Assembly (NCBI RefSeq): GCF_021431965.1
Contig: NZ_CP090370.1
Location: 1,984,001-2,048,000, forward strand
Origin: Erythrobacter sp. SDW2
Lineage (GTDB): Bacteria; Pseudomonadota; Alphaproteobacteria; Sphingomonadales; Sphingomonadaceae
DNA length: 64,000 bases
Direction: 5' to 3'
In this document: piece after piece, positions 1 through 9,203 of the stretch
How positions within the stretch are numbered: position 1 is the first letter of the stretch
Layout: every line of letters begins with the position of its first letter
The notes under the pieces: generated by a model
Told to the model about the DNA's origin: nothing
What the model saw: the letters and a program-made list of their open reading frames with translations, nothing else
Databases searched by the model: none
Program-made: the position numbers and the translations under genes

Positions 1-689
1 TCATCAAGGGCAGCGGCATGATCGCCCCCGAGATGGCAACCATGCTCGGTTACGTGTTTACCGATGCAGCGGTGAAACCCGCCTTCCTGCAAACATTGCT
101 CGAGGCCGCCAACCGGCGCACATACTCCTGCATCACTGTCGATGGCGATACCTCGACCAGCGACACGGTTATGGCATTTGCCACTGGCAAGGCAGGCAAC
201 GCGCCGCTGGCCTCGTTCGACGATCCGGGCGCCGACTCCTTCGCCGCCGCGCTGGAGGATGTCTGCCGCCAGCTTGCCCAATTGGTGGTGCGCGACGGTG
301 AGGGCGCAAGCAAATTCGTCGAAGTGCGGGTGGCAGGCGCAGTCAGCGACACAAGCGCCCACCGCATCGGCATGGCCATCGCCAATTCGCCCCTGGTCAA
401 GACCGCCATTGCCGGCGAAGATGCCAACTGGGGCCGGGTCGTCATGGCCGTCGGCAAGGCCGGCGAACCGGCAGATCGCGACAGGCTCTCGATCGGCTTC
501 GGTGGTCACTGGGCCGCCCGCGATGGGCAGCCTATAGCCGATTTCGACGAAACCCCGCTGGCCGAACACCTCAAGGGCGAAGACATCGTGATCGATGTCG
601 AACTGGGTCTCGGCACCGGGCGCGCCATGGTTTGGACCTGTGACCTGACCCATGGCTATATCGCGATCAATGCCGATTACCGGTCCTGA
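1..689 (+). CDS. argJ: ArgJ, glutamate N-acetyltransferase / amino-acid acetyltransferase (5' truncated by window edge)
   Basis: This is the C-terminal part of the bifunctional ornithine acetyltransferase of arginine biosynthesis, which moves the acetyl group from N-acetylornithine to glutamate. The reading frame is open from base 3 and enters at the self-cleavage motif GMIAPEMATML. The Thr codon at 39-41 is the expected new N-terminal nucleophile of the beta chain, so nearly the whole visible part is the beta subunit. The glycine-rich stretch GEDANWGRV and the end NADYRS fit the family. It is followed 9 bases later by an inositol-monophosphatase gene on the same strand. The alpha chain lies upstream of the window. 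Confidence 0.95.
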   Translation, partial: IKGSGMIAPEMATMLGYVFTDAAVKPAFLQTLLEAANRRTYSCITVDGDTSTSDTVMAFATGKAGNAPLASFDDPGADSFAAALEDVCRQLAQLVVRDGEGASKFVEVRVAGAVSDTSAHRIGMAIANSPLVKTAIAGEDANWGRVVMAVGKAGEPADRDRLSIGFGGHWAARDGQPIADFDETPLAEHLKGEDIVIDVELGLGTGRAMVWTCDLTHGYIAINADYRS

Positions 690-698
690 GGTCTGCGC

Positions 699-1499
699 GT
701 GAGCACGCTCGACCGCGAAATTCTCGCACTGATGCAGCGCGTCAGCCGCGACATCATCCTGCCGCGCTATCGCAACCTGTCCGCTGGCCAGATCATCGAG
801 AAAGCGCATGACGACCTCGTCACCATAGCCGACCGGGAGGCGGAGAATGCGCTTTCAGAGGGGCTGGCTACTATCGATCCGTCGCTGGCCATTGTCGGCG
901 AAGAGGCAGCACATGCCGATCCGCTGATACTCAACTCCCTGTCGACCGACTGCTGGATCATCGATCCGATCGACGGCACCCACAATTTCGCCCATGCCCA
1001 GGGACCATTCGGCATCCTGCTGGCGCGGGCTTCCGGGGGAGAAAGCCGGTCTGGCTGGATATACGATTGCCTGACGGGCCGATTTTGCGCGGCCCATTCC
1101 GGACGGGGTGCGTTCGTTAACGGAGAGCGAGTGCGAGCGGCGAGCACAGGCGAACAGCCGCCGGTAGCGGCAATCTCCGTCATCTTCCTCGACCCCGTGC
1201 GTCGCGCGGCAGTCGCCGAGCATATCGCGCCGCATTACCATGTCGTCGAAACACCGCGCTGCGCCGCCGAACAATATCCGCGACTGGCCCTTGGCCAGAA
1301 CGATGTGTCGTTCTTCGAACGCACGCTTGCGTGGGACCATGCTGCCGGGGCGCTTTGGGTCAACGAGGCTGGCGGCAAGGTTGCACGGCCGGATGGCTCG
1401 CCCTACCGCGTCAACGAGTACCACCGCACCGGGATGATCGGCGCGGCCACACCGAAGCTGTGGGACGACCTTGCCACCCATTACGCTAGGCTGGGGTAG
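699..1499 (+). CDS. Inositol monophosphatase-family phosphatase, probably histidinol-phosphatase (HisN type)
   Basis: A 266-residue Mg-dependent sugar/polyol phosphate hydrolase of the inositol monophosphatase fold. The metal-binding signatures are present: GEEAAHAD near residue 67, WIIDPIDGTHNF near residue 85, and WDHAAGALWVNEAGG near residue 210. The start is GTG at 699, 9 bases after argJ, so the two are probably co-transcribed. HisN-type members of this family remove phosphate from L-histidinol phosphate in many alphaproteobacteria, and the pairing with an amino-acid biosynthesis gene supports that. Other substrates (inositol-1-phosphate, PAP) cannot be excluded from sequence. Confidence 0.82.
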   Translation: MSTLDREILALMQRVSRDIILPRYRNLSAGQIIEKAHDDLVTIADREAENALSEGLATIDPSLAIVGEEAAHADPLILNSLSTDCWIIDPIDGTHNFAHAQGPFGILLARASGGESRSGWIYDCLTGRFCAAHSGRGAFVNGERVRAASTGEQPPVAAISVIFLDPVRRAAVAEHIAPHYHVVETPRCAAEQYPRLALGQNDVSFFERTLAWDHAAGALWVNEAGGKVARPDGSPYRVNEYHRTGMIGAATPKLWDDLATHYARLG

Positions 1500-1686
1500 T
1501 TTCCGCTGTCCTACAGGCCGGGAAACGTGGCAGGTACTGCCGATGCGAAGCGACTGCCAACCATCCCCGGGGCCCCTACGCTCGTGGGTCGAGCGCGCAG
1601 AGGGCAAAAGAACACCTTTTAGATCAGTGGTTTGAGCGACGAAGCTGAGATTGAAACGGTGTCAACTTCGTCAAGCAACCGTCAAC

Positions 1687-2007
1687 TTAAAGCTGCTGTT
1701 CGAGCCAAGCCTTGAGCTGGCCCTTGGGCGCAGCGCCGGTCATTTCGGCAACTTTCTGGCCACCCTTGTAGAGCGCAAGGTAGGGGATGCCGCGCACGCC
1801 CAGCTGGCTCGGCGTGTCGGTGTTTTCCATGATGTCCATCTTGGCGATGGTCACCTTGTCGGCCAGTTCGTCGCTGATTTCCTCGAGCGCCGGAGCGATC
1901 ATCTTGCACGGACCACACCAGTCGGCCCAGAAATCGACCAGCACTGGTTTGTCGGCCTCGAGCACGTCGGCGTTGAAGCTGGCATCGGTGATGTTGACGG
2001 TGGCCAT
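1687..2007 (-). CDS. trxA: Thioredoxin
   Basis: A 106-residue classical thioredoxin, a cytoplasmic dithiol reductant for ribonucleotide reductase, peroxiredoxins and other targets. The active site WCGPC has its cysteines at residues 31 and 34, and the cis-proline loop appears as GVRGIPYLALYKGG. Length and lack of a signal peptide match cytoplasmic TrxA. It is the last gene of the minus-strand chain starting at divL, 80 bases after the addA stop. An AGGAG ribosome site lies 7-8 bases before the ATG. The histidinol-phosphatase gene converges on it from the other side. Confidence 0.96.
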   Translation of the reverse strand: MATVNITDASFNADVLEADKPVLVDFWADWCGPCKMIAPALEEISDELADKVTIAKMDIMENTDTPSQLGVRGIPYLALYKGGQKVAEMTGAAPKGQLKAWLEQQL

Positions 2008-2087
2008 GGGGGGAATCTCCTGTTGTTGGATTGCAATCTAGGCAGCGCGTCCGCCCGGACCAAGGGCGCGGTGACAAAGCTTTCCTG

Positions 2088-5000
2088 CTATGTTTGCAAC
2101 GCCGCTTTGTGCGGCGCAAGCAGGGCGTCGGGCAATGCAAACAGTTGCGGCGTCTGGGTGTAGAGCACAGATGCGCGCACTGCGCGTCCGGGATAGATCA
2201 CTTCCAGCGCCGCGACGTAGGCAGCCATCTGCCGGACGATGCCGTCGGGAATTGCGTCCAGAGAAGAAGGGGGGCGACGCGCGGTCTTGAAGTCGACCAC
2301 AGTTACTTCGTCGGCGGTGACCAGCAACCGGTCGGCAGTCCCGGCTACGACCTGCCCTCCGACGGTTGCGGCGAGCGGCACTTCAGCCAGTCCATCGGGG
2401 CCGAAAATTTCAGCGAAGTCAGGGGTGGAAAGGACCGCCAATGCGCTTGCCAGCAGCTCCTCACGGTCGTTCTCTGGCAGATCGCCGGCCTGCCGTGCCA
2501 TCCAGCCTCTTGCCGCTTCTGCGCGGCGCTCGTCAGGCACTTCGGGGAGCCGCTCGAGCAGGCTATGCAGCAGCACGCCGCGCCGAGCGGCCAGCGCGAC
2601 TTGCTCCGGTGGCAGCGGCGGATCGGCGCTGCGGTCTTCCCCTGCCGAACTCGGCGCCAGCGGTCGCGGCGGGCGTGGTTCGGGGCCGATGGGCGTCGTA
2701 GCCCAAGCCGGGAGTTCCTTCACAATGTCCTGCTGTACGTCCTTTGCCGAGACAACCGGCGGTGGAAGTTCGCCCCATTCTCGCCGTCCACCCCAGATAT
2801 CGTCCTGCAGGACCTCGCCTTCCATCAGCGGTTCCAGGCGCGCATACCAACTGTCAGGCTTGGGTCCGTCCTTGTCCTTCTTGCCCAGCGCACCGCCGAT
2901 ATACAGCGCTTCCTCGGCGCGGGTCATGGCAACATAGAGCAGCCGCCAGTGCTCTTCCTTCTCTGTCACATCGGCAGCATCGACAGCGGCGGCGATAGGC
3001 CCAGCGCGTTCCCCCTTGGAGAAGGGCAGGATCGGGACAGACTTGCCGCTCGATTCCTCAACCAAGTCGACCGGTCGCGCCTTCTTATCGTCCGGATTAC
3101 CGACCGCGTCGGCAAGGATGACGATTGGGGCCTGCAAGCCCTTGGAGCCATGAACCGTCATCACCCTGACCAGCCCGTTGTCGCCACCCGCTTCACGCTT
3201 CAGATCGGCGTCGCCGGCGTCGAACCACTGGATGAAGCCGGCGAGGCTCGGCGTATGCGACGCCGAGTAAGCGAAGGCAGCGTTGAGCAACTCGTCGATC
3301 GGGTCATTTGCCTCACGCCCGAGCCGCGCCACCAGCTTGCGGCGACCTTGCCACGGACCGGTCAGTATCCAGTGGATCAGCGCCTCGGGCGGTTCGAAAT
3401 CGACCCGCTCCAACAAGCCGCGAAGCCGCTCGATCGTCGCCATGACGAAGGGATCGTCATGCCTGCGCAAGTGATCCCACAGCCGCATATCCTTGTCGCG
3501 CCAGGCGTATTTCAGCAGGTCATCCTGCGTCCACTCACCCAAGGGCGAAACCAGCACATTGGCGAGGTTGAGATCGTCCAGCGGCTGCGCTGCAAACCGC
3601 AGCGCAGCAACAAGGTCCTTGACTGCCAATGGCGCGCCGAGCCGCAAGCGGTCCACCCCGGCGACTGGGACACCTGCCGCATGGAGCCTGGCCACGATCA
3701 GCCCTGCGAGTTCCTTGCGCTTGCGCACCAGCACCATGATGTCGCCCGGCCCGGCGTTGCGATGCTCGCCCTTGGCCAGCGGGTGGCCTTGTTCAAGCCA
3801 CTGCTTGACCTGCTTGGCGATATTGTCGGCCATCAGGCGGTCAGAGGGCGGGAGCCAGCCTTCTTCGTCGCCTTCACCGTCATCGTCGCTGCCGTCGGAG
3901 CTGCGAACCGGGTTCCACAGCGTCACCAGGCCGGGCCGGGTGGCGTCCCCGATGTGCGGCTCATGCGTATCGTCGAGACCGATATTCTCACGCCCGATGG
4001 CAGCGATCGCGGCATCGACGAAATCGAGCACGTGTTGCGCCGTACGGAAACTGCGTCCCAGCCCGAGTTCGCGCAGCGAGCGCAAGGCAATGGGCGCATT
4101 GCTCCGCTCTTCCCGTGCCAACTCCCGCGCATTGGCAATCGCCGCTTCGATCTCCGCTTTGTAGAGCTCCTTCTGCAGCCGGAAATTCTCGGGGTTGGTG
4201 CCCTGGAAACCAAAGATCGCCTGCTTGTAATCGCCGACGACAAAGATCGTCCGCAGCTTGCCATCCCGCTGGCCGAGGCCGGTGAAGAAATCGCCGGTCA
4301 GCGCGCGGATTATGGCCCATTGCGCTTCGTTTGTGTCCTGCGCCTCGTCGACCAGAATGTGGTCGAACTGCCGGTCGAGCTTGTATTTGATCCATTCGCC
4401 GAGGTCGGATCTGGTCAACAGCTCGGCCGCCCGCCGGATCTGGTCGTCGAAGTCGATCAGGCCGTCACGCTTCTTGCGATCATCCCACGCCAGCGCAAAC
4501 TTGCGGCCGAGGGTCAATGCGGGGATCAGGCGGTCGGCTATCGCCAGCAACGCCCGCCGCTCGTTGATGGCTGCCATGCTCTTCCCCACCCGCGCGTGGG
4601 CCGCAGCGAAAGCCGGATCGAGATTCTTGGGCAGTTTGCCATTGCCGTTCTTGAAGAAGAATGCGTCGGTCAGTTCATCGAGACTGGCGAGTCTTCGTTC
4701 CGGCGTCAGGCCCAGCCAAGTGCCGGCGGCCGCAACAGCCTCGCCACCCTGCTTGCCCTTCCATCCTGCGTAGAACGCAACGCAATCGCGCAATGAGCGG
4801 ACATCGAAGAAATGATCGGAGCACATCGCCGCGAGGTCGGCCTCACCGAAATCGACTGGAAGACCAAGTAGCGGCATTACCCTCTCGCCAAGCGGCGGCT
4901 GCCAGCCTGAGGTACCCGTCCAAAGCTCGATCGCTTCGGCGCAGCGCATCAGCCAAGCCTGCGCTCCATCTGGCGCATACTGAACCGAGAGTGCGGCCAA

Positions 5001-5534
5001 TGCGTCAAGATCGTAAGGGTCGCCCTCCAGCAGCAGCTCCGACAGCACTTCCCGCGCGAGCATCACCTTCTCGCGGTCTTCCAGCGCCCTGGTGCCCGGG
5101 ACCAGCCCGGCCTCCTCCGGAAACGCGGCGAGCAGCCACTGCGAGAAGGCGTGGATGGTGTCGATGCGCAGGCCGCCACCGGGACAGTCGAGGACTTTTG
5201 CAAACAGTGTGCGGGCGCGGGCCCGCTCGGCGGGGCCGCTAGGCGCACCGATCGCCTTGAGGTCCAGCTCCAACGAGACCTCGTCCATCCGCACCCAACT
5301 CGCGAGCACTTCGTTGACGCGGGTCGCCATCTCGGCCGCGCCCGCCTTGGTGAAGGTCAGGCAGAGCACGCTGTCAGGCGGGCAATCCTCTTGCAGCAAG
5401 AGGCGCAAGACTCGTGCCGAGAGGACCTGTGTCTTGCCCGTCCCCGCGCTGGCCGATAGCCACACGCTGTCCCGCGGCTCGACAGCTTCTGCCTGCTGAT
5501 CCTTGAGCGGATGGACGAGCTTCCTTTTGCTCAT
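2088..5534 (-). CDS. addA: AddA, helicase-nuclease subunit of the AddAB double-strand-break repair complex
   Basis: A UvrD/Rep-type superfamily 1 helicase with a C-terminal nuclease domain, 1148 residues. Walker A is ASAGTGKT (residues 28-35), Walker B includes DEAQDTNEAQW, and motif III is VVGDYKQAIFGFQGT. The PD-(D/E)XK nuclease near residue 1080 has GTADRLL followed by VVDFKTA. With AddB it resects DNA ends and loads RecA after Chi-like recognition, the role RecBCD has in enterics. I chose the ATG at 5534 because it overlaps the addB stop as ATGA and follows a GGGAGGGAGGA ribosome site. The frame is open 6 codons further upstream. Confidence 0.95.
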   Translation of the reverse strand: MSKRKLVHPLKDQQAEAVEPRDSVWLSASAGTGKTQVLSARVLRLLLQEDCPPDSVLCLTFTKAGAAEMATRVNEVLASWVRMDEVSLELDLKAIGAPSGPAERARARTLFAKVLDCPGGGLRIDTIHAFSQWLLAAFPEEAGLVPGTRALEDREKVMLAREVLSELLLEGDPYDLDALAALSVQYAPDGAQAWLMRCAEAIELWTGTSGWQPPLGERVMPLLGLPVDFGEADLAAMCSDHFFDVRSLRDCVAFYAGWKGKQGGEAVAAAGTWLGLTPERRLASLDELTDAFFFKNGNGKLPKNLDPAFAAAHARVGKSMAAINERRALLAIADRLIPALTLGRKFALAWDDRKKRDGLIDFDDQIRRAAELLTRSDLGEWIKYKLDRQFDHILVDEAQDTNEAQWAIIRALTGDFFTGLGQRDGKLRTIFVVGDYKQAIFGFQGTNPENFRLQKELYKAEIEAAIANARELAREERSNAPIALRSLRELGLGRSFRTAQHVLDFVDAAIAAIGRENIGLDDTHEPHIGDATRPGLVTLWNPVRSSDGSDDDGEGDEEGWLPPSDRLMADNIAKQVKQWLEQGHPLAKGEHRNAGPGDIMVLVRKRKELAGLIVARLHAAGVPVAGVDRLRLGAPLAVKDLVAALRFAAQPLDDLNLANVLVSPLGEWTQDDLLKYAWRDKDMRLWDHLRRHDDPFVMATIERLRGLLERVDFEPPEALIHWILTGPWQGRRKLVARLGREANDPIDELLNAAFAYSASHTPSLAGFIQWFDAGDADLKREAGGDNGLVRVMTVHGSKGLQAPIVILADAVGNPDDKKARPVDLVEESSGKSVPILPFSKGERAGPIAAAVDAADVTEKEEHWRLLYVAMTRAEEALYIGGALGKKDKDGPKPDSWYARLEPLMEGEVLQDDIWGGRREWGELPPPVVSAKDVQQDIVKELPAWATTPIGPEPRPPRPLAPSSAGEDRSADPPLPPEQVALAARRGVLLHSLLERLPEVPDERRAEAARGWMARQAGDLPENDREELLASALAVLSTPDFAEIFGPDGLAEVPLAATVGGQVVAGTADRLLVTADEVTVVDFKTARRPPSSLDAIPDGIVRQMAAYVAALEVIYPGRAVRASVLYTQTPQLFALPDALLAPHKAALQT

Positions 5535-8494
5535 TCCTCCCTCCCCAGCCACTCATCGAGCCGCATCAGCTGGTCATAGCTGTTGTAAACCTTGGCATCG
5601 GGATTGAGGCGGGCGGTGAAGCCTTCTTCACCCAAGACCCAACGGTCGAGCGCGTCATCCAGATACCGATGGGCCTCAGAAACGAAGTCCTCAGGTAGAA
5701 TCCCGGTCTTCTTATTGCCATCCTTGATCGGTGTCTGGACATAGCCAAAACCGCTCTCGGACTTGCCTCTACTGTCCTTTGCCAGCGACCAGTACTCGAA
5801 TTTGCTAGCTTCGCCGTGAATGCCTGCTTTCGCAAAGCCCCCCAATCCAACCATCAAGCCGAGGGTTCCAAGCTGGAGCGCATAGCCCGCTTCCACTTCC
5901 TTACCGGTCGGCGGACTACCGGTCTTGTAGTCGACCACTGCGTATTCGCCGTTCTCTAGCAGGTCGAGTCGGTCGATCCGCCCGAAGAGCGTGACCCCGC
6001 GATGCTCGACCTCACCCCACTTCTCCCACAGCACCGGCTTGCGGGTCGGGTCGGAAGCAATAGCGAATTCAACCCATTCCAGCCCCTTCAGCAGCCGCGG
6101 CTCCCACAGGAACCGGGTCAGCGGATGGTGGTCCATCGACTTGAGCTTGTCGCTGGCGATGGTGACGAGGTCGCCGCCATGTTCGTGCCAATGTTCGAGA
6201 ATGTCGTGCGCAACCTGCCCCTGCCACGCCGGGGTCGGCTCGGCGTCGAGCAGCTCAAGCTCCTTGAGCTTGAGGATCTCGCCCGCATAGAATTGGTACG
6301 GGTCTGACCGGAGCCGGTCGAGAGCGGTGACGCTGATACGCTGGCGGCGCTGTTCGGCGGACGGCTTGGGATCGGGCTTCTCGTAGCGCGGTGCAAGGGG
6401 CGCATCGTCAAGCGCGCGCGCCAACTCGGGCAATGTCCCATCCTGGTAGCGATCGAGCAAATCGCCCAGCAGCGCCTTCACCCTTAACAAGAAACGCGAT
6501 GCTATCGCCGGCCCCTCAGCGTCACGTTCGGAGCGGCTCAGGATCACTTCCGGGGCGCCCAGAGCACCGGCAAGGTCATGCGCGGCGAGCCCGATCCGGA
6601 AGTCCGCCCCCGGCACGCCGAGCGCCCTCAGAACGGGCGGTGCGAGCAGCGGATCGACCGACGGCTTCGCCGGCCAGCTACCCTCGTTGAGCCCGGCGCA
6701 GATCACCAGATCCGCGCGGGTCATGCGGGCTTCGAGAAGACCATAGATGGCAACCCGTGGGTGTCCGCCATAGGGCGGCCGCACCGCCTTGCTCTCCATT
6801 GCGTGCGACAGCACACCATGGAGGTCCTTCGGATCGATCAAGGTCCCGACGTTGCGCGCATGCCCCCGCAGGTCTTCGACAAAGGCAGCAAGTGCGCGGC
6901 CATCTTCCTGCGCCCACATTCCCGGCCCGCACAGCGCTTCACCCGTGCCGGCAAGCAGATCCAGCATGTCTGCAAGCAACATTTCTCCCGGCAGGTCGAA
7001 GAGAGGCGCCAGAAGCGCTTCGGCCTCGCCCCACCAATTGCCGACACCGGCCTTCCCCGCGACATCGCGTAGCGGTTCCAGACCCGGCGCGGGACGCGGA
7101 CCGCGCAGTTGGCGTTCGAAGCCGCGCAAAGCTCGCAACCATTCGCGCCGTCCCTCTTCGCGGCGCACCAGAGGATGGCCGAGCAAGCCGACCAGCGGCA
7201 CCGGCGCGGCACGTTCGGCGATCACGGCGAGAAGCAGGAACAGCCGCCCTGCGGTGGTCTGGGACAGCGGACGCCCTGCGGAATCGTCCGCTTCGATATG
7301 CCAGCGGCGCAGGTGGTGGACGATCCGACGCGCCAGCGCACGGTCGGGCGTGATGATCGCCACCCTGCGCTCGGCCACGTCCAGCGCTTCCCGAACCGCG
7401 AGGGCCACGGTCTGCGCTTCTGCCTCGGGATTGGGTGTCTCGAGCAGGCGAATACCTGCCATGTGCCGCTGGGCCGGCTTGAGTTCGAACCAGGTCTTGC
7501 TTGCCTCGGGTGGCAGGAAGATCGAACTGACCGCATGGCTGCGCTCGGGCCGTGCCGCGCCTCGGCCCTTGCGATGCCACGGCTCGACCTCGCCGCGGCC
7601 CACACCCATCCGGTTGAGCAATAGTTTGAGATGGTATTGCGGATGAGTGACGGCATCACCCTTGGCGAAAGGTGCGCCTCCGGACTCGGCAGGGGCGCCC
7701 GCGCAGCCGAGTTCGTCCCACACCGCGTCATCCATCGTCAGATCGAAATCGGGCAGGATGACGGCGCCCAGGGGAAGCTCGGACACGACCCGCAAGAGGC
7801 GCGCCAAGGCGGGTGCTGCACTGGTGACCCCTGCAGCTACGATTGGCGATGCGGGCGGGTTATCCTTCCAGCGACGTGCGGCATGTTCGAACAGGCGATT
7901 GCGACGCGCAGCAGCGTCCAGCTTGCCCATTTTCTGCAACTCGGAGAGCCAGTGCGCCTGGACAACGGCAAAGCGTCGCAAGGACTCCTGCCAATGCTCT
8001 GCAAGGTCGGGAACAAGATCGAGCACCGGGGTCTCGAGCAACTCCTCCGGCCCGATATCCTCGACCAGCAGCCGGTCCATGGTCCGCGCCGTTTCCTGCG
8101 CCAGCTTGAACAGCGCTGGGCCCTTGGCGCGCTCTGGCTCAAGGTCGCGCAGGATCTGCGCCAACCATAGCCAGCGCCAGGTTGGATCGACTGCCGGAGG
8201 AATATCCGCCGCGCCCAGCGGGTCGAGCAAGCTGCCCAGCGTCTCGTCCAGATCCAGGTCGCCGACAACCGCCATGCGCGGCATCAGCAGGCCCTTGGTA
8301 CCGATTTCGCCAAAGTGGCGGATGAAGGCCTCGGTGACTGTGCGTGCGGCGCGGGCGCTGGGCAGCAGCAGTGTCAGTCGAGCAAGTCCTACACCCTCCT
8401 GGGCGTAGCGAGGAACCAGCCCGGCCACGAGCGCATCGGCAAAGCCGCGGTGCGCGGCAATGGAGTACACCTTGGGGCCGCTCCGCTCAGCCAC
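5531..8494 (-). CDS. addB: AddB, nuclease/inactivated-helicase subunit of AddAB
   Basis: A 987-residue alphaproteobacterial-type AddB. The N-terminal region is helicase-like but shows no clear Walker A motif. The C-terminal RecB-type nuclease has GRIDRLDLLENGEYAVVDYKTG at about residues 838-860, containing the catalytic D and the DxK pair. Its partner AddA overlaps its stop codon by 4 bases, as expected for subunits made in equal amounts. The start is GTG at 8494, 8 bases inside the end of the upstream nucleotidyltransferase gene. In B. subtilis, AddB provides the 5'-strand nuclease and Chi recognition; that assignment is by family only. Confidence 0.93.
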   Translation of the reverse strand: MAERSGPKVYSIAAHRGFADALVAGLVPRYAQEGVGLARLTLLLPSARAARTVTEAFIRHFGEIGTKGLLMPRMAVVGDLDLDETLGSLLDPLGAADIPPAVDPTWRWLWLAQILRDLEPERAKGPALFKLAQETARTMDRLLVEDIGPEELLETPVLDLVPDLAEHWQESLRRFAVVQAHWLSELQKMGKLDAAARRNRLFEHAARRWKDNPPASPIVAAGVTSAAPALARLLRVVSELPLGAVILPDFDLTMDDAVWDELGCAGAPAESGGAPFAKGDAVTHPQYHLKLLLNRMGVGRGEVEPWHRKGRGAARPERSHAVSSIFLPPEASKTWFELKPAQRHMAGIRLLETPNPEAEAQTVALAVREALDVAERRVAIITPDRALARRIVHHLRRWHIEADDSAGRPLSQTTAGRLFLLLAVIAERAAPVPLVGLLGHPLVRREEGRREWLRALRGFERQLRGPRPAPGLEPLRDVAGKAGVGNWWGEAEALLAPLFDLPGEMLLADMLDLLAGTGEALCGPGMWAQEDGRALAAFVEDLRGHARNVGTLIDPKDLHGVLSHAMESKAVRPPYGGHPRVAIYGLLEARMTRADLVICAGLNEGSWPAKPSVDPLLAPPVLRALGVPGADFRIGLAAHDLAGALGAPEVILSRSERDAEGPAIASRFLLRVKALLGDLLDRYQDGTLPELARALDDAPLAPRYEKPDPKPSAEQRRQRISVTALDRLRSDPYQFYAGEILKLKELELLDAEPTPAWQGQVAHDILEHWHEHGGDLVTIASDKLKSMDHHPLTRFLWEPRLLKGLEWVEFAIASDPTRKPVLWEKWGEVEHRGVTLFGRIDRLDLLENGEYAVVDYKTGSPPTGKEVEAGYALQLGTLGLMVGLGGFAKAGIHGEASKFEYWSLAKDSRGKSESGFGYVQTPIKDGNKKTGILPEDFVSEAHRYLDDALDRWVLGEEGFTARLNPDAKVYNSYDQLMRLDEWLGREE

Positions 8495-9203
8495 CTGTCA
8501 GCATCGTCTCGGTCGGGCGGATGGCTTGCGGAGCGCCAACTTCGAACCACAGCCCGGTGAAGGGCAGGCCATAGAGCCGCCCTTCTCCAATGGCGCGGTC
8601 CCACAGCAGCATGGTGCCGAACTTGCCTGTGGGCGCGTCCCGCAGGAGCCGGTGCGAGACGATCTGAATGCCCGTGTAGATAAAGGGCGCGATGCGACCG
8701 GACTTGCGGCGAGTGATCCGCCCCATCGGATCGAGATGGAAATCGCCCATGCCATCGAAGTTGACCGCCCGGGCGTGAGGGACAACCAGCAACAGCGCGT
8801 CCATTGTTTCGGGATCCCACCGGTCCGACAACTCGCGAAAAGCATTGCGCGGGCCATCGAGCCAGATGTTGTCCGAGTTGAGGCAGAAGAACGGGTCCGG
8901 CAAATGCGGCAGTGCCTTGATCATCCCGCCGCCGGTTTCCATTAATTCCGCCCGCTCGTCCGAAATCGTGATTACCGGAGCCCGGCGCGGTGCCAGATGA
9001 GCTTCGAGCGCGTCAGCAAGATAGTGGACATTGACAACCGCCTTGGCGACTCCAGCTTCGGCGAGACGATCAAGCGTATGATCGATCAGCGGCTTGCCCG
9101 CGACGCGAACCATAGGCTTCGGCTGAGAGGCAGTGAGTGGCCGCATCCGCTTACCCATGCCGGCAGCCATGACCATGGCGGTGTCGCTGGCAAGCTCGCT
9201 CAT
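8487..9203 (-). CDS. murU: MurU-type nucleotidyltransferase (N-acetylmuramate-1-phosphate uridylyltransferase)
   Basis: A 238-residue sugar-phosphate nucleotidyltransferase. The N-terminal signature MVMAAGMGKRMRPLT with the following KPMV is the nucleotide-binding loop and catalytic lysine of this superfamily, and NSDN near residue 108 is the metal-binding region. MurU turns MurNAc-1-phosphate into UDP-MurNAc, so peptidoglycan sugar is reused without full de novo synthesis. The preceding gene is the matching AmgK kinase, overlapping as ATGA, and this pair is the known recycling module of Pseudomonas and Caulobacter. An in-frame open stretch continues to 9260, but the coupled ATG at 9203 is the more likely start. 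Confidence 0.88.
   Translation of the reverse strand: MSELASDTAMVMAAGMGKRMRPLTASQPKPMVRVAGKPLIDHTLDRLAEAGVAKAVVNVHYLADALEAHLAPRRAPVITISDERAELMETGGGMIKALPHLPDPFFCLNSDNIWLDGPRNAFRELSDRWDPETMDALLLVVPHARAVNFDGMGDFHLDPMGRITRRKSGRIAPFIYTGIQIVSHRLLRDAPTGKFGTMLLWDRAIGEGRLYGLPFTGLWFEVGAPQAIRPTETMLTGG

Noticed and set aside
2031-4796. A 921-codon open frame on the plus strand
   Set aside because: It is antisense to addA, has no recognisable motif and reflects GC-rich third positions.
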